A stretch of 64,000 bases of DNA from NCBI RefSeq assembly GCF_914767665.1, contig NC_059501.1, positions 77,102,798 to 77,166,797 on the forward strand. The letters are read 5' to 3'. Below the pieces are notes generated by a model. That model had not been told where the DNA came from and searched no databases. It worked only from the letters and a program-made list of their open reading frames with translations. The stretch comes from Harmonia axyridis (taxonomy: Eukaryota > Arthropoda > Insecta > Coleoptera > Coccinellidae). Positions 9,961-21,817 of this stretch are shown piece by piece; the first letter of the stretch is position 1, and each line of letters starts with the position of its first letter. Both the position numbers and the translations under genes were made by a program.

Positions 9961-11170
9961 CAAAATGACGACAATTTGGCTTGTAAGCTGAAATGTTTAA
10001 TCGAGAATAACATAATGATGCAGACACAAATCCACTAATATTTCGATGGCGTTAAGTTAGCAAATACCTAAGCTTATTTTATGACATCTACGGTCTATTT
10101 ATTCCAACTACCACTTACAGCTACAGCCATCTATTGCAAAACGGCGGAAGCAAAGTTGTACACCTAATAAGTATAATAATAATTCATTTGATAGTTGACT
10201 CAATAACAATTATTTTTTTTATTTGTGTATCATTCGAAAATCTGGATTTCTCCAAGGTACTCTTTTCTACCCGGATTCCGCTCATAACCTTATTAGATGA
10301 CAACATAATATACCTTCTCACTGAACTCCCAACCTACCCCATAACCTAAAACACACTCACAACCCTCCAAAACCCACTAAAGAAGTCGAACTACATCAAA
10401 ACGTCGTACACTCCAACCCAAGTCCTAACCTCTCGGACAGTCCGCAATAAAAACGTCTGGATATCGATCGGACAGACAGCATAATCCAACTGGGCATTAC
10501 CAGTACGCTGACGCTATCACCATAATTGATACTGGCATAATGCAACACAGCACCAGTAGTCCCAGATTGTACTCCCTAATATACACCTTGATTCGCCCGG
10601 AGATTAGATTGATGAAGTCAATTGTTCCTTATTGGGAATTAACAGCGGATTAGAGTTTGCACGGTGCCTCGATGCATCGATCATCGCTGGCGTGAAGAGT
10701 TCGCCTAATCCGGAGGATCTGAGCCAGTAGACGGTGCAGCCTGCAGAGCCATTAGCAGGTAATTAGTAGATTAGATCGGCTAACAAATGGTTTCAATGGA
10801 CCGGGATGATATTGTATGTATATGGAAGGGATATTATTATTTTTTGCTTGGCGGGTCAATTCGGCTATCGGATGTCTGGTATTAATGGGATGGTAGGTGC
10901 ATTTCCGTTCGATATAGATGTTAGGGGATGGAAGAGATGGGGGAAGTTTAAGATTAGTATGGGGCGTCCTAAGGAGTGGGTTCTATCAGGGAAATTGGAT
11001 GAAGCTGGCGTTTGGATATGGTAAATTGGAATGTTAATGTAAATACTTAGAGGAAAAATATTTCTTTTATTTCCTGTTACAATCAGTAATGAAAATAATT
11101 CATTCCTTCTACAAGACATTTCAAAAGTCATAACTATGAATAGTTTACAAAGGCGTACAACTTTGGTTCT
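9961..11170. other. Unassigned; moderately GC-rich single-copy stretch
   Basis: 10380-10800 is less AT-rich than its surroundings and not visibly repetitive, with the symmetrical phrase CGATGCATCGATCATCG near 10670. It could be a conserved non-coding or regulatory region, but nothing specific supports that. Frames at 10806-11024 (+) and 10865-11200 (-) overlap on opposite strands and lack motifs. Confidence 0.35.
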
Positions 11171-12049
11171 GGCGTTTTTTCCCGATACTCGAGGATTCAT
11201 AGTAAGAAACTAGTTATACATTTATGATTCAAAGTATTGTTTATCGCTGGCCACTATTTTCTTTCATCTTTCAGACAGCGATCGAATCCCGCGATGAAAA
11301 AACTGGTCATCTTTTGGAGCAATCCACGAATCGATCCAATTTTTCACTTTTTCATAAGACCGGAAGTGCTGGTCAGCCATGCCGTATGTCATTGATCGAA
11401 ACAAACTAGTCCGAGAGATCAACGTCTGGAGAATAAGGTGAATGTATGTCTTGACCACTCTCCCAACATGGGGTCGAGCATTGTCATGCTGACAAATCAC
11501 TTTATCCTGTTTCTCGTTGTATTGCGGCAGTTTGTCTTTCAATGCTCGGCTAAAACGCATTAATTGCTTTCGATAACGATCGCCTGTGAATGTTTCAGTC
11601 GGTTTCACCCACTCATAATACACTACACCGAGCTGGTACCACCAAATACTGACTATAACCTTGGAACCGTGAATATTCGGTTTGGACGTCGACGTGGAAG
11701 CATAGTCGGTATAAACCCATGATTTTCTACGCCTGAGATTATCGTAATGCACCCACTTTTTGGCTATAGTCACAATGCGATGCAGAAATCCGCTCCGTTG
11801 AATATCTCTTGGCTTCAACTGGTACGGCACCCAATTATCTCGTTTCTGAATCATTTCCATGACTTTCAGGCATTTTGAAATGGCTGATTGCGTCGCTCCC
11901 AATGATTCTGTCAATTCTTGTTGCATTTGACATTAGTCTTGATCAAGTAACGCCTCCAACTCTGCATCTTCAAAAACCTTCTCTCTTTCATCGTCATGCT
12001 GGTCTTTGACGCAAAATCACCGTCCTTGAAGCGTTGAAAGCACTCAAAT
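11171..12049 (-). pseudogene. Decayed mariner transposase (HDNARPH lineage), copy 2
   Basis: A 220-codon minus-strand frame (11264-11926) covers most of a mariner transposase: HTH/linker part GATQSAISKCLKVMEMIQK, then WVPYQLKPRDIQR, the middle KSWVYTDYASTSTSKPNIHG, VYYEWVKPTETFTGDRYR, the second catalytic block QHDNARPH (intact) and the C-terminal MADQHFRSYEKVKNWIDSW. The first catalytic block, normally GDEKWVHYD, is IAKKWVHYD, so the first Asp is lost. The SPDLAPSD region with the third Asp has been replaced by frameshifted sequence. Further C-terminal codons continue to about 11225 in a broken frame (VASDKQYFES). The 5' end abuts or is interrupted by element A at 12050. Confidence 0.88.
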
Positions 12050-12495
12050 AGTATATTGTGCAACAAACGGGGAAAGTTAAACTTTCCTCACGAGTGTGGG
12101 AGTATGTGTCACGAGTCTGAAGGGCGAGGGCCGCAAACACACGAGTATGAAAATGGACTTTCTTCGCACTGCTATGAAAAGTAACCTATATTTTATAGCT
12201 TGTGGAATTTCAGAACTATCTATTAATCATACCATGAGAAATATTATTCCTCACGGAACATTGCTCACACCACGCTTCACAGACCAATGAAAATGATCAT
12301 TTGAAAAGTTATTTCCATGGAAACGCAAGAACTGCATAGGTGCTGTCAACGAGGGCTATTTTCAATTGAATCAGATCAGATACATTACTTGTATTATTTA
12401 TATGTATTTGTGCAGTTTTGGAAATAGTATAGTGTGTAACAAGTAGAAAGAGTTCAAATTTTCTCACGAGTGGGGAGTTTTGGGGATTTGACTCG
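12050..12495. mobile_element. Non-autonomous element A, copy 1 (hairpin-module-hairpin)
   Basis: Homologous to 38131-38523 and 42588-43388. The module, from about 12168 (ACTGCTATGAAAAGTA) to about 12426 (GCAGTTTTGGAAATAG), is flanked on the left by a long hairpin-type sequence (12050-12167, opening TATATTGTGCAACA) and on the right by part of the same hairpin sequence (TATAGTGTGTAACA at 12429). This is the only A copy here with hairpin sequence on both sides, which suggests head-to-tail units. There is no coding capacity. Confidence 0.7.
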
Positions 12496-14754
12496 AATGA
12501 GGAGAGCACAGAAATGAAGTCAGGAGCTTTTTAGTCTTCATCCACCAATTTCGCCCTAGGAGAACAAAGAACTGTATCGTCTGGGTCAATTTGAACTCGT
12601 GTTCAAATTCAAGTAGTTAACTAAAACTGAGTAATTTGTGATCCAATAAGTATCAATGGCAAATTCACCTATACTTTTTCTCGTTACAGCTGTAAGTACG
12701 ACTCGATCTGATCTGACCGGGTTATTAAGTAGTTATACATTGTCCTTTTTTGATCAACTTAGTTATTTCAATATTCACAGAGGGTACCACAGTAGTACAG
12801 AACTGAAGTATTTCCCTGCTATCTTTATTGTTATTTTGCAGAGCTCGTTAAATTCCACTGTTCATTTGTTGATTATTTAGACTAGTTTCAAAGAGAGAGA
12901 AAATTTTGAGTGATTGTGATTCATCCTTATGTCCCATCCAAGGTCCCATCGTACTCCACCCTTGTAGTTTTTTAGGTTCCGATTCACCTAACTCATCCCC
13001 TGACGTAGTGGCTGTTCTTATATAGAATCGGTGACGCCCGAGCTAGCCAGCGGCCTCTGAGGGTAAGGTGGAAAAAGACAGTGATAGTATGGCATATGTG
13101 GTCTTCAAGGCCGCAATTAACTTCACCACAGTGCTTTCCTAAAAAACGTTTCCGAGGTTTGGCTTGAACGGATTTCAACTCTAAAATCCCGATATTTCAA
13201 TTAAAACAAAACTAATAATTTTATGACGAAAGCACTAATTCAAATCCTCCTCATTTCAAATTTCATTTATTTGATCGTCCAGCATTTATTAAAAAATCCC
13301 CGCATCCCCCACCCCGGATATTCCCGGTTGTCCGAATGCATCAATTCATGTTCATGTAGAAAACGGGATTCAATCGGAATTCCATATTGATTTCAATTAT
13401 GCCCATCGCTCCGGCCTATTCCCCCAGTCGCTGTCATAATGACCCGACAAAAAATATCCAATTGTTGAATTCAATTACCTTGTTTTATGGTCGGTTTGAT
13501 ATGCGGAATCACGTTCTGATCGCTGCCTGTATTTCGATGTTTTCCCGGGGAAGATTGATGCGATCTGTATCATCGAAAGCGGATGTAAATATTTAGAAAG
13601 TGGATTTTATTTACCCGCACTCCCGTATAATGGGAAAGAATGGGGTTATGAGATGTCCGGTATGTTTGGATTGGGATTATTTATTAATGTTTTATATACT
13701 TATTGCTTTATGAGCGCTTATCACTGAACAGATAGCTCTATCGTTACGTCATAATGTTCTTATTGTTTGAAGTTTGAGCCAGGATGATCGAAAATGATAT
13801 GGATCCTTCCTCAAATCTGTCTGCCGTCCAGCCGGATGTGAACACGGTAACTCCCGAACGAATGATGAATGCAGAATGATTATTTCAAACCTTCCACCTA
13901 ATTCAATTCTGACCTTTTAATCAAAAATATAGAAATTCAATTTCATTTGCTGGTATTTGATAATTATTGTTACTTTTTCTGCTTTTGTTATGGTTTAGTT
14001 CTTGTTGGCTATGAATTGTGCAAATATGATTGATCTAAATCGAGCTCACAAACAGGGAACTCGATTGCCTCTGTGAGATGCACATAAAATAATAAATAAA
14101 TGGTGAAGCCAGGTGCTTTTCATACATAAATTGCATATTTGGAGACTACATATCTATTGAAACTCCCTTAGTCTTCAAGGGTGCAATTGGCGCATTAAGG
14201 TTCTAAAGCTCCTGACTTCGCGGCATTGCTGTCCTCATTTTATTGTCAGAGATGTCCAAAACCGTTGTACCAATGAGCATGCGTGGACTGATGAGTTGTT
14301 TACGCTTCAACTTATCATACTTGTTGGCCTTCTTTTTCGTCACCAGATGATCGGATCATTCGGCGGCTTCTTTGATGCGATTCAGGGATTTTTTTTGTAT
14401 TTTTCAAAGCCTCAACTGTGCGGGACACAAATAAAGTTGATGAATACTGTTGAAAATCCGATCTGACAATGTAATAATTGCATAGGTTGCTCTGAACGAA
14501 ACTTATATGCCATTTCATAATATGGACATAGTGGATGAATCGTTTGAAGGGAGAAGTGTCGATCGGAAATCTGTTTTTATATATTATTATACCAAAGAAG
14601 AAAACATCAATGTCGCCTGACTATCCAGGTAGGTATTATAATGGATAACTACTATCCAACGGGTAGCTATATTGGGACCAGTTTTGAGCATTTTGACAGC
14701 CTTGGCAGGAATAGTTACTTTTCAGGACTATTCTGACCCTAAGTCGTTCAAGTC
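12496..14754. other. Unassigned sequence
   Basis: 13260-13900 is relatively GC-rich and single-copy in appearance. The phrase GAAGTCAGGAGC recurs in degenerate form around 5720, 12514 and 14205 (inverted) and may mark a very old dispersed repeat. No exon, RNA gene or complete element could be supported. Confidence 0.35.
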
Positions 14755-15115
14755 TACAGCACACTATCCCAAGGTCTGTAGATTACACAGGTTGCCTCGT
14801 AACTTGGGTTGAAGAGTGGGGTAACGCGTCATCCAGTGTCTGTCAAGGTCTATAGAATGTCTGTATCGCCATTGCCCATTGGCCATCATTGACAGACATT
14901 TTATCATAGCTATTTTATGATTGAAGATATTAAAGACTATTTAGGAAAGACTACGAACGATATTCGCGATCAAACTATTAAAAAAATCCGTGAAAACCCA
15001 CGATTTCATTGCAATCAAATGTTATTTATTTGAATGTATAAACCGAGTGACGTCAAGAATGGTTGAAAGTTACGAGACAACCTGTCTAAATCTATAAACC
15101 TTAACGCTATCCAGT
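14755..15115. repeat. Imperfect inverted repeat, probable old MITE
   Basis: 14757-14815 (CACTATCCCAAGG...ACAGGTTGCCTCGTAACTT) is an imperfect reverse complement of 15057-15115 (AAGTTACGAGACAACCTG...CTTAACGCTATCC). The arms are about 55 bp with about 240 bp between. No target duplication was identified. Confidence 0.5.
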
Positions 15116-15204
15116 TCCTGAGATCTAGTGAACTCCAGTAGGTAGGCTGACTTTATGGAGACAACTTCCTCACTTTTGCAAGTCTCTTTTGTAAAACATG
15201 GCGA

Positions 15205-15622
15205 TAGTGAGGCATTCCGTAGCCAGATGATCCGGAATTTATCTTTATTGCAGAAACTGCATTCGACTTTTTCTGCTAGACTTATTCTCTGAGGAGCTTA
15301 CTGAGACTACAATGCCTTGTAAGGAATTCAGTGAGGAGGTGTAGTATATTCTTGTCAACATCCAGATACTTCTTAGATTTCAAAGTATCAAAGAATTTTG
15401 TTGGAATGATCCAACCCAGAAAGATTCCGCCAGAGTTTTTCTCTTCCGTTTTCTTCCTTCTCCTCAAACTCTGCCTTATAGGTACATTTACCTATCCCAG
15501 AGAAAGGTCTCGGTTCAACGAGAGGAGTTTGAGCTCTTTTTCTGGTAGATGTGCTGTCCTTTTCATTTCCTTAAATTCTCGAGTTACCGGAAACCCACTC
15601 CAAACAGACTTTGTTGTTCTAT
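15205..15622 (-). pseudogene. LINE ORF2 3' end (RNase H and C-terminal zinc knuckle), jockey/R1-like
   Basis: The minus strand encodes the end of a non-LTR retrotransposon reverse transcriptase polyprotein. In order: an RNase H terminal motif reading VCLEWVSGNSRI then GNEKDSTSTR (family pattern WVPGHxGIxGNExAD), then TPLVEPRPFSGIGKC, a linker with ILHLLTEFLTRHCSLSKLL (family pattern LTGHCxLxxHL), and a cysteine pair CSFCNKDK. A stop codon inside the RNase H motif and frameshifts show it is dead. The reverse transcriptase domain is absent upstream (beyond 15622), as expected for a 5'-truncated copy. The jockey/R1-type assignment rests on domain order only. Confidence 0.65.
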
Positions 15623-16018
15623 AACATCATTTTTTCACAATTCAGTCAACGCAAAACGTCCTTTCACAGTTGGTTAGTTCAATCAAGTCGAAATCCCACA
15701 TATCCCCACTCCCTGACCGCGCCAATTTGTATACGCAACGAACAGCAACCGTAGGAAACAAACGACGGCCGGCATTATCAATTATTCCGGACCAGTCCGG
15801 GGCGGCGAGCGCTGTCAGAGTTCCCGCCATGTCATTACGGCGGTGCGTTCTGTGTCCATAAAAGCAATCATATTGGTCTTATTATTTTTCCAGATCATAA
15901 AATCTCCGGGCCGCAAATCATTCACGCCGTTCCGCAGTATCGGCGCACGGAAGGGGGATAATAATAAGCGCAAAATGATAAAACGGCAATAAGGAGGGCC
16001 GTTCCATCGGACCCCCGC
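15623..16018. other. GC-rich single-copy stretch
   Basis: This stretch is distinctly richer in G+C and CpG than its surroundings, with overlapping frames on both strands that carry no motif. It contains the near-palindrome TTCCGGACCAGTCCGG at about 15785. It may be a conserved non-coding element or a promoter-proximal region, but no gene could be attached to it. Confidence 0.35.
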
Positions 16019-17104
16019 ACGTTCCGTGGGGTGGTGCATTGTATATTGCAAAATAAATGTTGGCTTTTTATGGTGGCTAATAAAAGCATTTCGAAATATT
16101 GCCTTCGATCGGTCGGAAAAATGTTTGGGTTTTCCGATGGGTTATCTTCCGATTTTTGTGTCTTCGGGCGGTACACTTCAAAGGAGTCGGTGATTTGGAC
16201 TTGAAACTTGTCGGTTTTTGTTGGGAATTTAATGATCGAACTGGTCTTGTTTGGAATGTTATGTTTTTAGATTATTATTTTTGCTAATGAGTTTTTATAC
16301 TCTTGATCCGTCATCGATATATTAGAATATAAAAAATCAAAAAGCGCCGAGATCTTTAGATTTTTTTTTGATTTTTCATGGTAGCTATTTGGAACTTTTT
16401 TGAATATTGTCTTCGATCGTTCGGAAATTTTTGGTTTTCCATCGGGATATCTGCCGATTTTTGTGTCTTCGGGCGCTGCGGCGGTGCACTTCAAAGGAGT
16501 CGGCGGATTGGACTTGAAATAGTGTGCCTTTTTGTTGTGAATTTTGTGATCGAACTGTTCGTTCCTGCGGTGTTATGTTTTAGGACTATTATTTTTGCTA
16601 ATGAGTTTTTTGTAGTAGTTTTCATCCGTCATCGACATTTTGGAATATGAAAAATCTGAAAGTGTCGAGATTTTTGGATTTTTGTTATGACTTTTTATGG
16701 TGGCTATTTGGAACTTTTTTAAAAATTGCCTTCGATTGGTCGGAAAATGTGACCCTGTACGTTCCGTGAGGTGGTGCATTGTATATTGCAAAATAAATGT
16801 TGGCGTTTTATAGTGGCTAATAATAGCATTTCGAAATATTGCCTTCGATCGGATCGGTCGGAAAAATGTTGGGTTTGCCGTTGGGTTATCTTTCGATTTT
16901 AGTGTCTTCGGGCGTTGCGGCGGTATACTTCAAAGGAGTCGGCGGTTTGGACTTGAAACGGTGTGGCTTTTTGTTATGAATTTAATGATCGTACTTATCG
17001 TGCCTGGGGATTATTAGGATTATTTTTTTTGGTAATGAGTTTTTTGTTGTAGTTTCAATCCGTCATCGACATTTTGGAATATAGAAAATCAAAAAGGTCC
17101 GAGA
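16019..17104. repeat. Tandem repeat of about 320-370 bp, about 3 degenerate copies
   Basis: The phrases TGGTGCATTGTATATTGCAA (16031, 16771), TTGCCTTCGATCGGTCGG-type sequence (16099, 16400, 16725, 16845), CTTCAAAGGAGTCGG (16177, 16490, 16930) and ATCCGTCATCGA (16305, 16625, 17058) recur in order. Copies differ by indels. The array runs straight into a relic of the 477-bp satellite at 17105. Confidence 0.75.
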
Positions 17105-17515
17105 TCTTAGTACATTATTTCAGAAACTATAGGTTAAAATCTGAAATTTTCGAGAAAAAAATGGAGGCATTTCCCGAAGGTGCAACTCCTCCTGGACGTG
17201 AGCTACTCCCTTGAAAACTCACTATGTATCAGATCAGAACCCAATGTTCAAAAAACGTTTTTATTTGAGGAGTCTGTGACGAAAAATTCGGGAGATATAA
17301 CGATTTTAGGATGGGAATTCAATTTTTTCCGAATTTCGAGTTCGAATTTGCTCCAAACTGTGAGGTCTACGAAAAATCGGTGAGCGGTGCCAGAATTGAC
17401 GATCCCCGATTAGCCGAATTTCGATCTCACCTGAAAAATTTCTTGTCAAAAAATTTTCAATACCTCTAAGCATTAAAAAATTGAAAAAAAATTAAAAGTT
17501 CCCTCAAGTTCATCC
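17105..17515. repeat. Diverged single relic of the 477-bp satellite
   Basis: It follows the satellite unit in order: TACATTATTTCAGAAACTAT, AACGTTTTTATTTGAGGAGT, GATTAGCCGAATTTCGATC, then AAAAGTTCCCTC. Divergence is much greater than among the copies at 583-3052. Confidence 0.85.
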
Positions 17516-18566
17516 TTAAATCATATTCAATACTCCTTAAAATCATGAGGAAATAAAAATTGAGATGAATATATTGATATATTGATACCTACTGGTGTCT
17601 CCAATATTTTGATGGGTCTTATTAGGGTGTATTTTGTGCTTTACTTTCAATTTTTCATATGTTATTTAATTTTTTTTAAATGATGTGGTAGTGATAATCA
17701 TTTAGGAGGGAGAAGATTGTGCCACATAACAGTTTAATATTGTACTTTTTAGCCTTAAGAAAGACCGGATATAAAGGTCCAAATATTGATTTATTAAAGA
17801 AATATTATTCATCTGCTTATGCTTTCAAACGACTTTTAAAATAAATTTCAATTTAAATGGATCTGGCATTAATGGTATGTCCATTCAATGTGATTTCTGT
17901 TATTTTTTTGTTATTCATGGAAAATAAAAAACCGCATTTTTGGTGCCCTCTTCAGGGTAAATGTTGCTGGAATAAATGATAGTTTCTCTTTTTCAGCATA
18001 TGATGAGTTGCATACTTATATTTAGTCCTCAATAGGAACCAATAAACATCCAACCTGAAAGTACCTCAATAATTGATGATACCATAAAATATAATAATAA
18101 TGCATATTGCTACATTTCGGTAATGCCACTCCGCATAATCAGTCACATGACATGACGTCCGTCAGATGATTTGTCATCAGGATGATTAAAACATTCCATT
18201 AAGTCTACATCGTTAGTCAAATCCAGACGGGAAGGCAATGATTCTGATTGGGAATTTAATGGAATCCGAGTCTAAGGATGCATTACCGAACGGATTATTT
18301 CTATCGTTATTAAAATCGTGTCTTCGAAACGATTCAGCCGGAAGCTATAGAAATTTATTAATCGGGATATTCATTAGTGAAGTTCAAAACGAAGCATCGT
18401 TAATGAAGGGGCTAACTCGTTGTTACGCCGCCTTCCGTTCGTTATCGAAGGTGTAAATATGCGTTCGTGATTAATCGTGCACCCTCGTTTCGTGCGATTT
18501 TTATGTGGTTCGAAATTCGAGCGAAAATAATGCAGATTTGAGTTTCGTCATTTTTGGAGCGAGTTA
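17516..18566. other. Unassigned AT-rich sequence
   Basis: No repeats shared with the rest of the window were recognised. A 72-codon + strand frame at 18238-18456 lies in slightly GC-richer sequence but has no motif and no convincing splice sites. Confidence 0.3.
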
Positions 18567-19795
18567 TCACGCTAATTGAAAAGTCCCGGTCTATCATAGT
18601 AAAACACATTTTTTTGGCAAAATTCTATTTCATTATTCAACATAGTTGCCTTCGATGGCGATACAGCGATTATAGCTCAGTTTCGGCGATTACTTCTTCA
18701 TTGGCGGTAAATTTCTTTCCAGCGAGCATTCTTTTGAGGTCTGAGAACAGGAAAAAGTCGCTGGGGGCCAGATCTGGCGAATACGGTGGATGCAGAAGCA
18801 ATTCGAAGCACAATTCATGTAGTTTTGCCATTGTTCTCATTGATTTGTGATACGGCGCATTGTCTTGATGGAACAGCACCTTTTTTTTCTTCAAATGCGG
18901 CCGTTTTTTGAAGATTTCATCCTTTAAACGATCCAATAACGCTATGTGATAATCACTGTTGATGTTCTGGCTCTTTTGGAGGTGATCAATGCATATTATA
19001 CCATGTGCATCCCAGAATACTGATGCCATAACCTTGCCAGCTGAATGTTGTGTTTTTCCTCGCTTTGGATTCGGTTCATCGTGTGCAGTCCACTCAGCTG
19101 ACTGTCGATTAGGCTCTGGAGTGAAATGAGGGAGCCATGTTTTATCCATTGTCACATATCGACGCAAAATTTCAGGTTTATTGCACTTAAACAGCTTTAA
19201 AAACTGCTCAGAATCATTGACACGTTGTTGCTTTTGATCGATTGTGAGCTCGCGCGGCACCCATTTTGCACACAGCTTCCTCATGTACAAATATTCGTGA
19301 ATGATATGATGTAAACGTTCAGATGATATTTTCACAATGTCTACTATCTCGATCAACTTCACTTTACGGTCATTCAGAATTATTTTGTTATGTTTTTTGA
19401 TTTTTTCGTTGGGTACAGCCTCTTTTGGGCATCCACTGCGTTTGCCGTCTTCGGTGCTCATTTCACCACGTTTAAACTTAGCATACCAATCAATGCTGGT
19501 TGATTTTTCTGGTGCAGACCCCGGAAACTCCTCATCAAGCCAAGATTTTGCTTCAACTGTATTTTCCCTTCAAAAACCAATATTTCATCAGCACACGAAA
19601 TTCGTTGTTTTCCCATCTTTTTTCAAATAACAGAAGTAGCTACACACAACGCAATATCTCACCAACTAAGGGTCGGACTGCTGTCAAATTTTGACAAGTA
19701 TCGTTTGAAGGTTGGTACTAACTAAAAATCATATGGATTTAATAATATAGTACCGCCATCTGTGCATCAGACCGGGGACTATTCAATTGGCCTAA
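18567..19795 (-). mobile_element. Himar1-like (irritans subfamily) mariner, copy 1
   Basis: 1229 bp bounded by TA at 18565-18566 and 19796-19797. The left end, TCACGCTAATTGAAAAGTCC, is an imperfect match to the reverse complement of the right end, TTAGGCCAATTGAATAGTCC, followed by CCGGTC. This is the irritans-type terminal inverted repeat. The transposase lies inside on the minus strand. Compared with the second copy (56883-58164, 1282 bp) it is shorter, mainly through a deletion near the end of the coding region. Confidence 0.9.
18633..19616 (-). pseudogene. Mariner transposase, Himar1/irritans type, nearly complete
   Basis: A DD34D transposase that would bind the terminal repeats and cut and join DNA at TA. 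The largest open part is 263 codons (18670-19461). It contains the linker and second HTH region (KISSERLHHIIHEYLYMRKL), WVPRELTIDQKQQRV, the first catalytic block VTMDKTW (usually MDETW), SAGKVMASVFWDAHGI, the second HQDNAPYH and the third YSPDLAPSDFFLF, with exactly 34 residues between the last two Asp. All three catalytic Asp are therefore present. The N-terminus (19462-19616) is frameshifted: GGGAAAATACAG where copy 2 has GGGAAAAAATACAG (two bases lost), plus one extra base near the start. Near the C-terminus a deletion of about 50-65 bp joins AETEL to NRCIAIEGNYVE out of frame. It is not functional as it stands. Confidence 0.92.
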
Positions 19796-19797
19796 TA

Positions 19798-21059
19798 TGT
19801 AGGTATTCGAAGGTAAGCTGGTAAAGGTTAAATAAATCTTTAGATGGAACCCACACGACCAATAGCGAACAATTAAATTGTAGGTGTTAGATATAGTAAC
19901 ACACATGACCGTGAAGTAGTAGCAGGCTTAATTTTTCTACGACCAGAAAATCGATAGAGCAAGTGGTTTTAATTGTCACAGAGCAAACGACCGACAGTTT
20001 TTTTTTTGACAGAACGATGACGGGTTTGGGGATGTCTCATAGATGGCTTTTTCATGAGCCGAATTTCCATCTGCGCATCGCTGCTGAATCGCAATAAAAT
20101 CGACCCTGTCGATTGCGGCGCCGCAACTTAAAAAGCCGGATGTGTACACGGGTGTTAAAGCGTTTGGTGACTAGTGATGAAAAGTGAACCTTTAACGACA
20201 ACGTCAAGTGAAAACGGTTGCGAACAATTTTGCTGGTAAAAAATCAAGAGGTTTGTGAAAATCGTCTTCAAAGAGGGCTTTTATGAGAGAGGCATCATGA
20301 TATTACCTTCAAAATGGCAAATAGTTATCTAACAAAACGGCGCTGATTTGACCTGATTGGAATAATTCTAACTATGGTAATTAGAGTCTTGTTTTTCAAG
20401 CAAAAATGATGGATTTCTTTTTACTACACACTATTGAACTAAACGAATATATCAAAAGAATATTTTGAAAACTATACGTATCATTTAAGAAGAAAACACA
20501 TGAACAAAATCGTTCTGATAGTGTACTTTCATATGCAAATTATTTTAAGGGAATGTGGTAGTAATTATCTCAAAATTCTCCTTATGGAGAATGATGTATA
20601 AGATCAGAATATCTTGAAATGTTTAGGTATAATTTCCAAAATATTCATTTGTATGAACGAACAGATGTACACTAATCGCTATTGTTAATATATTTCGATA
20701 CGTTGGACATCCCAGACTGCAAATGTCAAGGGTCCTTTTTATTTATAATGGATTTTTCAGGGAACGCGCAAATTAGGTTACCAATATGACCTATCTTTTG
20801 TACCTTGTCAAAATGTAAAATTAACCTGAAGCAGTTACTTTTCTACCAAAACAATTGTTGTTTTTTCAAATTAAAATATTTGTGGAAATCAATTTTGTTT
20901 GATAACGAATTTCCAATAAATAAGGACCGCAGCTATCAAATAGGACATCTAAATATCCAAATTTTCAGTTCAAAATCAACATCAAAAAAGGACTATCATT
21001 CAAGCTGGAGAAAAAAAAAATGACAACCATATCAAGGATGAGCCAACCGTATCGAAGCC
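19798..21059. other. Unassigned sequence
   Basis: 20000-20170 is CpG-richer than its flanks. The remainder is AT-rich with no recognised element. It lies upstream of the CpG-rich block and the first-exon array and could contain regulatory DNA; nothing specific supports that. Confidence 0.3.
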
Positions 21060-21420
21060 AACTCAGACGGACCCTCTCACCTGTGAATCGACGCTAATGA
21101 AAGACGGTCGACATTTCAACCGGGGGACGGGTAAAAGAAAAAAGATTCGAAATCTCGGAGAAAAACAGAGTCTGGCATCTTCTGGAGCCGGGATATCACC
21201 AATAAGTGTAATCGCAATAAAATTAGGGAAAAGACGCACGCGCCCAGGGTCAGAAGGGATGCTAGGCGCCGCGACGGCACTCGCCTTCCGACTACCGCGT
21301 AGCGTGCGACACTGCGTTATGTGCTGTCTATGGGTTCCTCGTACGCCGCCTGACAAGCTCGCTGCTGTCCACTGAAAGTTCGCGGCCTGCTAGGACTGAA
21401 CTTGCGGAACTTTAAACCAC
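21060..21420 (+). promoter_or_regulatory. CpG-rich block upstream of the first-exon array, possible promoter
   Basis: This is the densest CpG cluster in the window (for example GACGCACGCGCCCAGG, GGCGCCGCGACGGCAC, CTACCGCGTAGCGTGCGACA). It ends about 100 bp before the duplicated exon units begin. Frames on both strands (21063-21356 and 21097-21375) overlap completely and read as Arg/Pro-rich noise. A promoter or 5' UTR region for the + strand gene at 21751 is the simplest reading, but no TATA or clear initiator was identified. The block is not repeated in the later units. Confidence 0.4.
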
Positions 21421-21750
21421 ATTTTAAACGTAACCGGAACCACTTAATTTTAAGAATATTAAATAATAATTAAAAAAAATAGATTAACCCACCTAAAACC
21501 CTTTGGATCTTTGTGTGACTTGCCTTCTCTCTATCTCACTGTGATTTCTTGTTGATGTGTTTTGTGTCTTAGAGTTCGAGGATAGTGATAATTATAATTA
21601 AATAAAGTTAATTCGTGTATTAACCATATCTTAAGAGTTCGACGGAGGACTTCTTCGAGTGTTACTGTTAATCGTTGAGAGATGATGATTTTAAGTGGTG
21701 ATTTTGATGAATGCAGATATATTCCTGGAACGTATGAAGATAGTGTTTAA

Positions 21751-21817
21751 ATGGAATTGAAGAATATGGAGTTGGTCAAAGGATTCTTCGTCTTGTTTTT
21801 GGTTCTTCTTTGTTCAG
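21751..21817 (+). CDS. Signal-peptide first exon, unit 1 (partial CDS)
   Basis: The 67 coding bases read M-E-L-K-N-M-E-L-V-K, then GFFVLFLVLLCS, and stop one base into the next codon at a splice donor (CAG|GTAGGA, GT at 21818-21819). A short charged N-region followed by a hydrophobic core ending in Cys-Ser is a typical secretory signal peptide, and a phase 1 intron right after it is common in genes for secreted or cell-surface proteins. The start is chosen because an in-frame TAA immediately precedes the ATG. The downstream exons were not recognised, so the mature protein is unknown. It lies 330-690 bp downstream of a CpG-rich block. Confidence 0.55.

Noticed and set aside
21063..21375. Opposing 92- and 97-codon frames in the CpG-rich block
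   Set aside because: Fully overlapping frames on both strands without motifs are expected in GC-rich DNA; a promoter-like role is more plausible.
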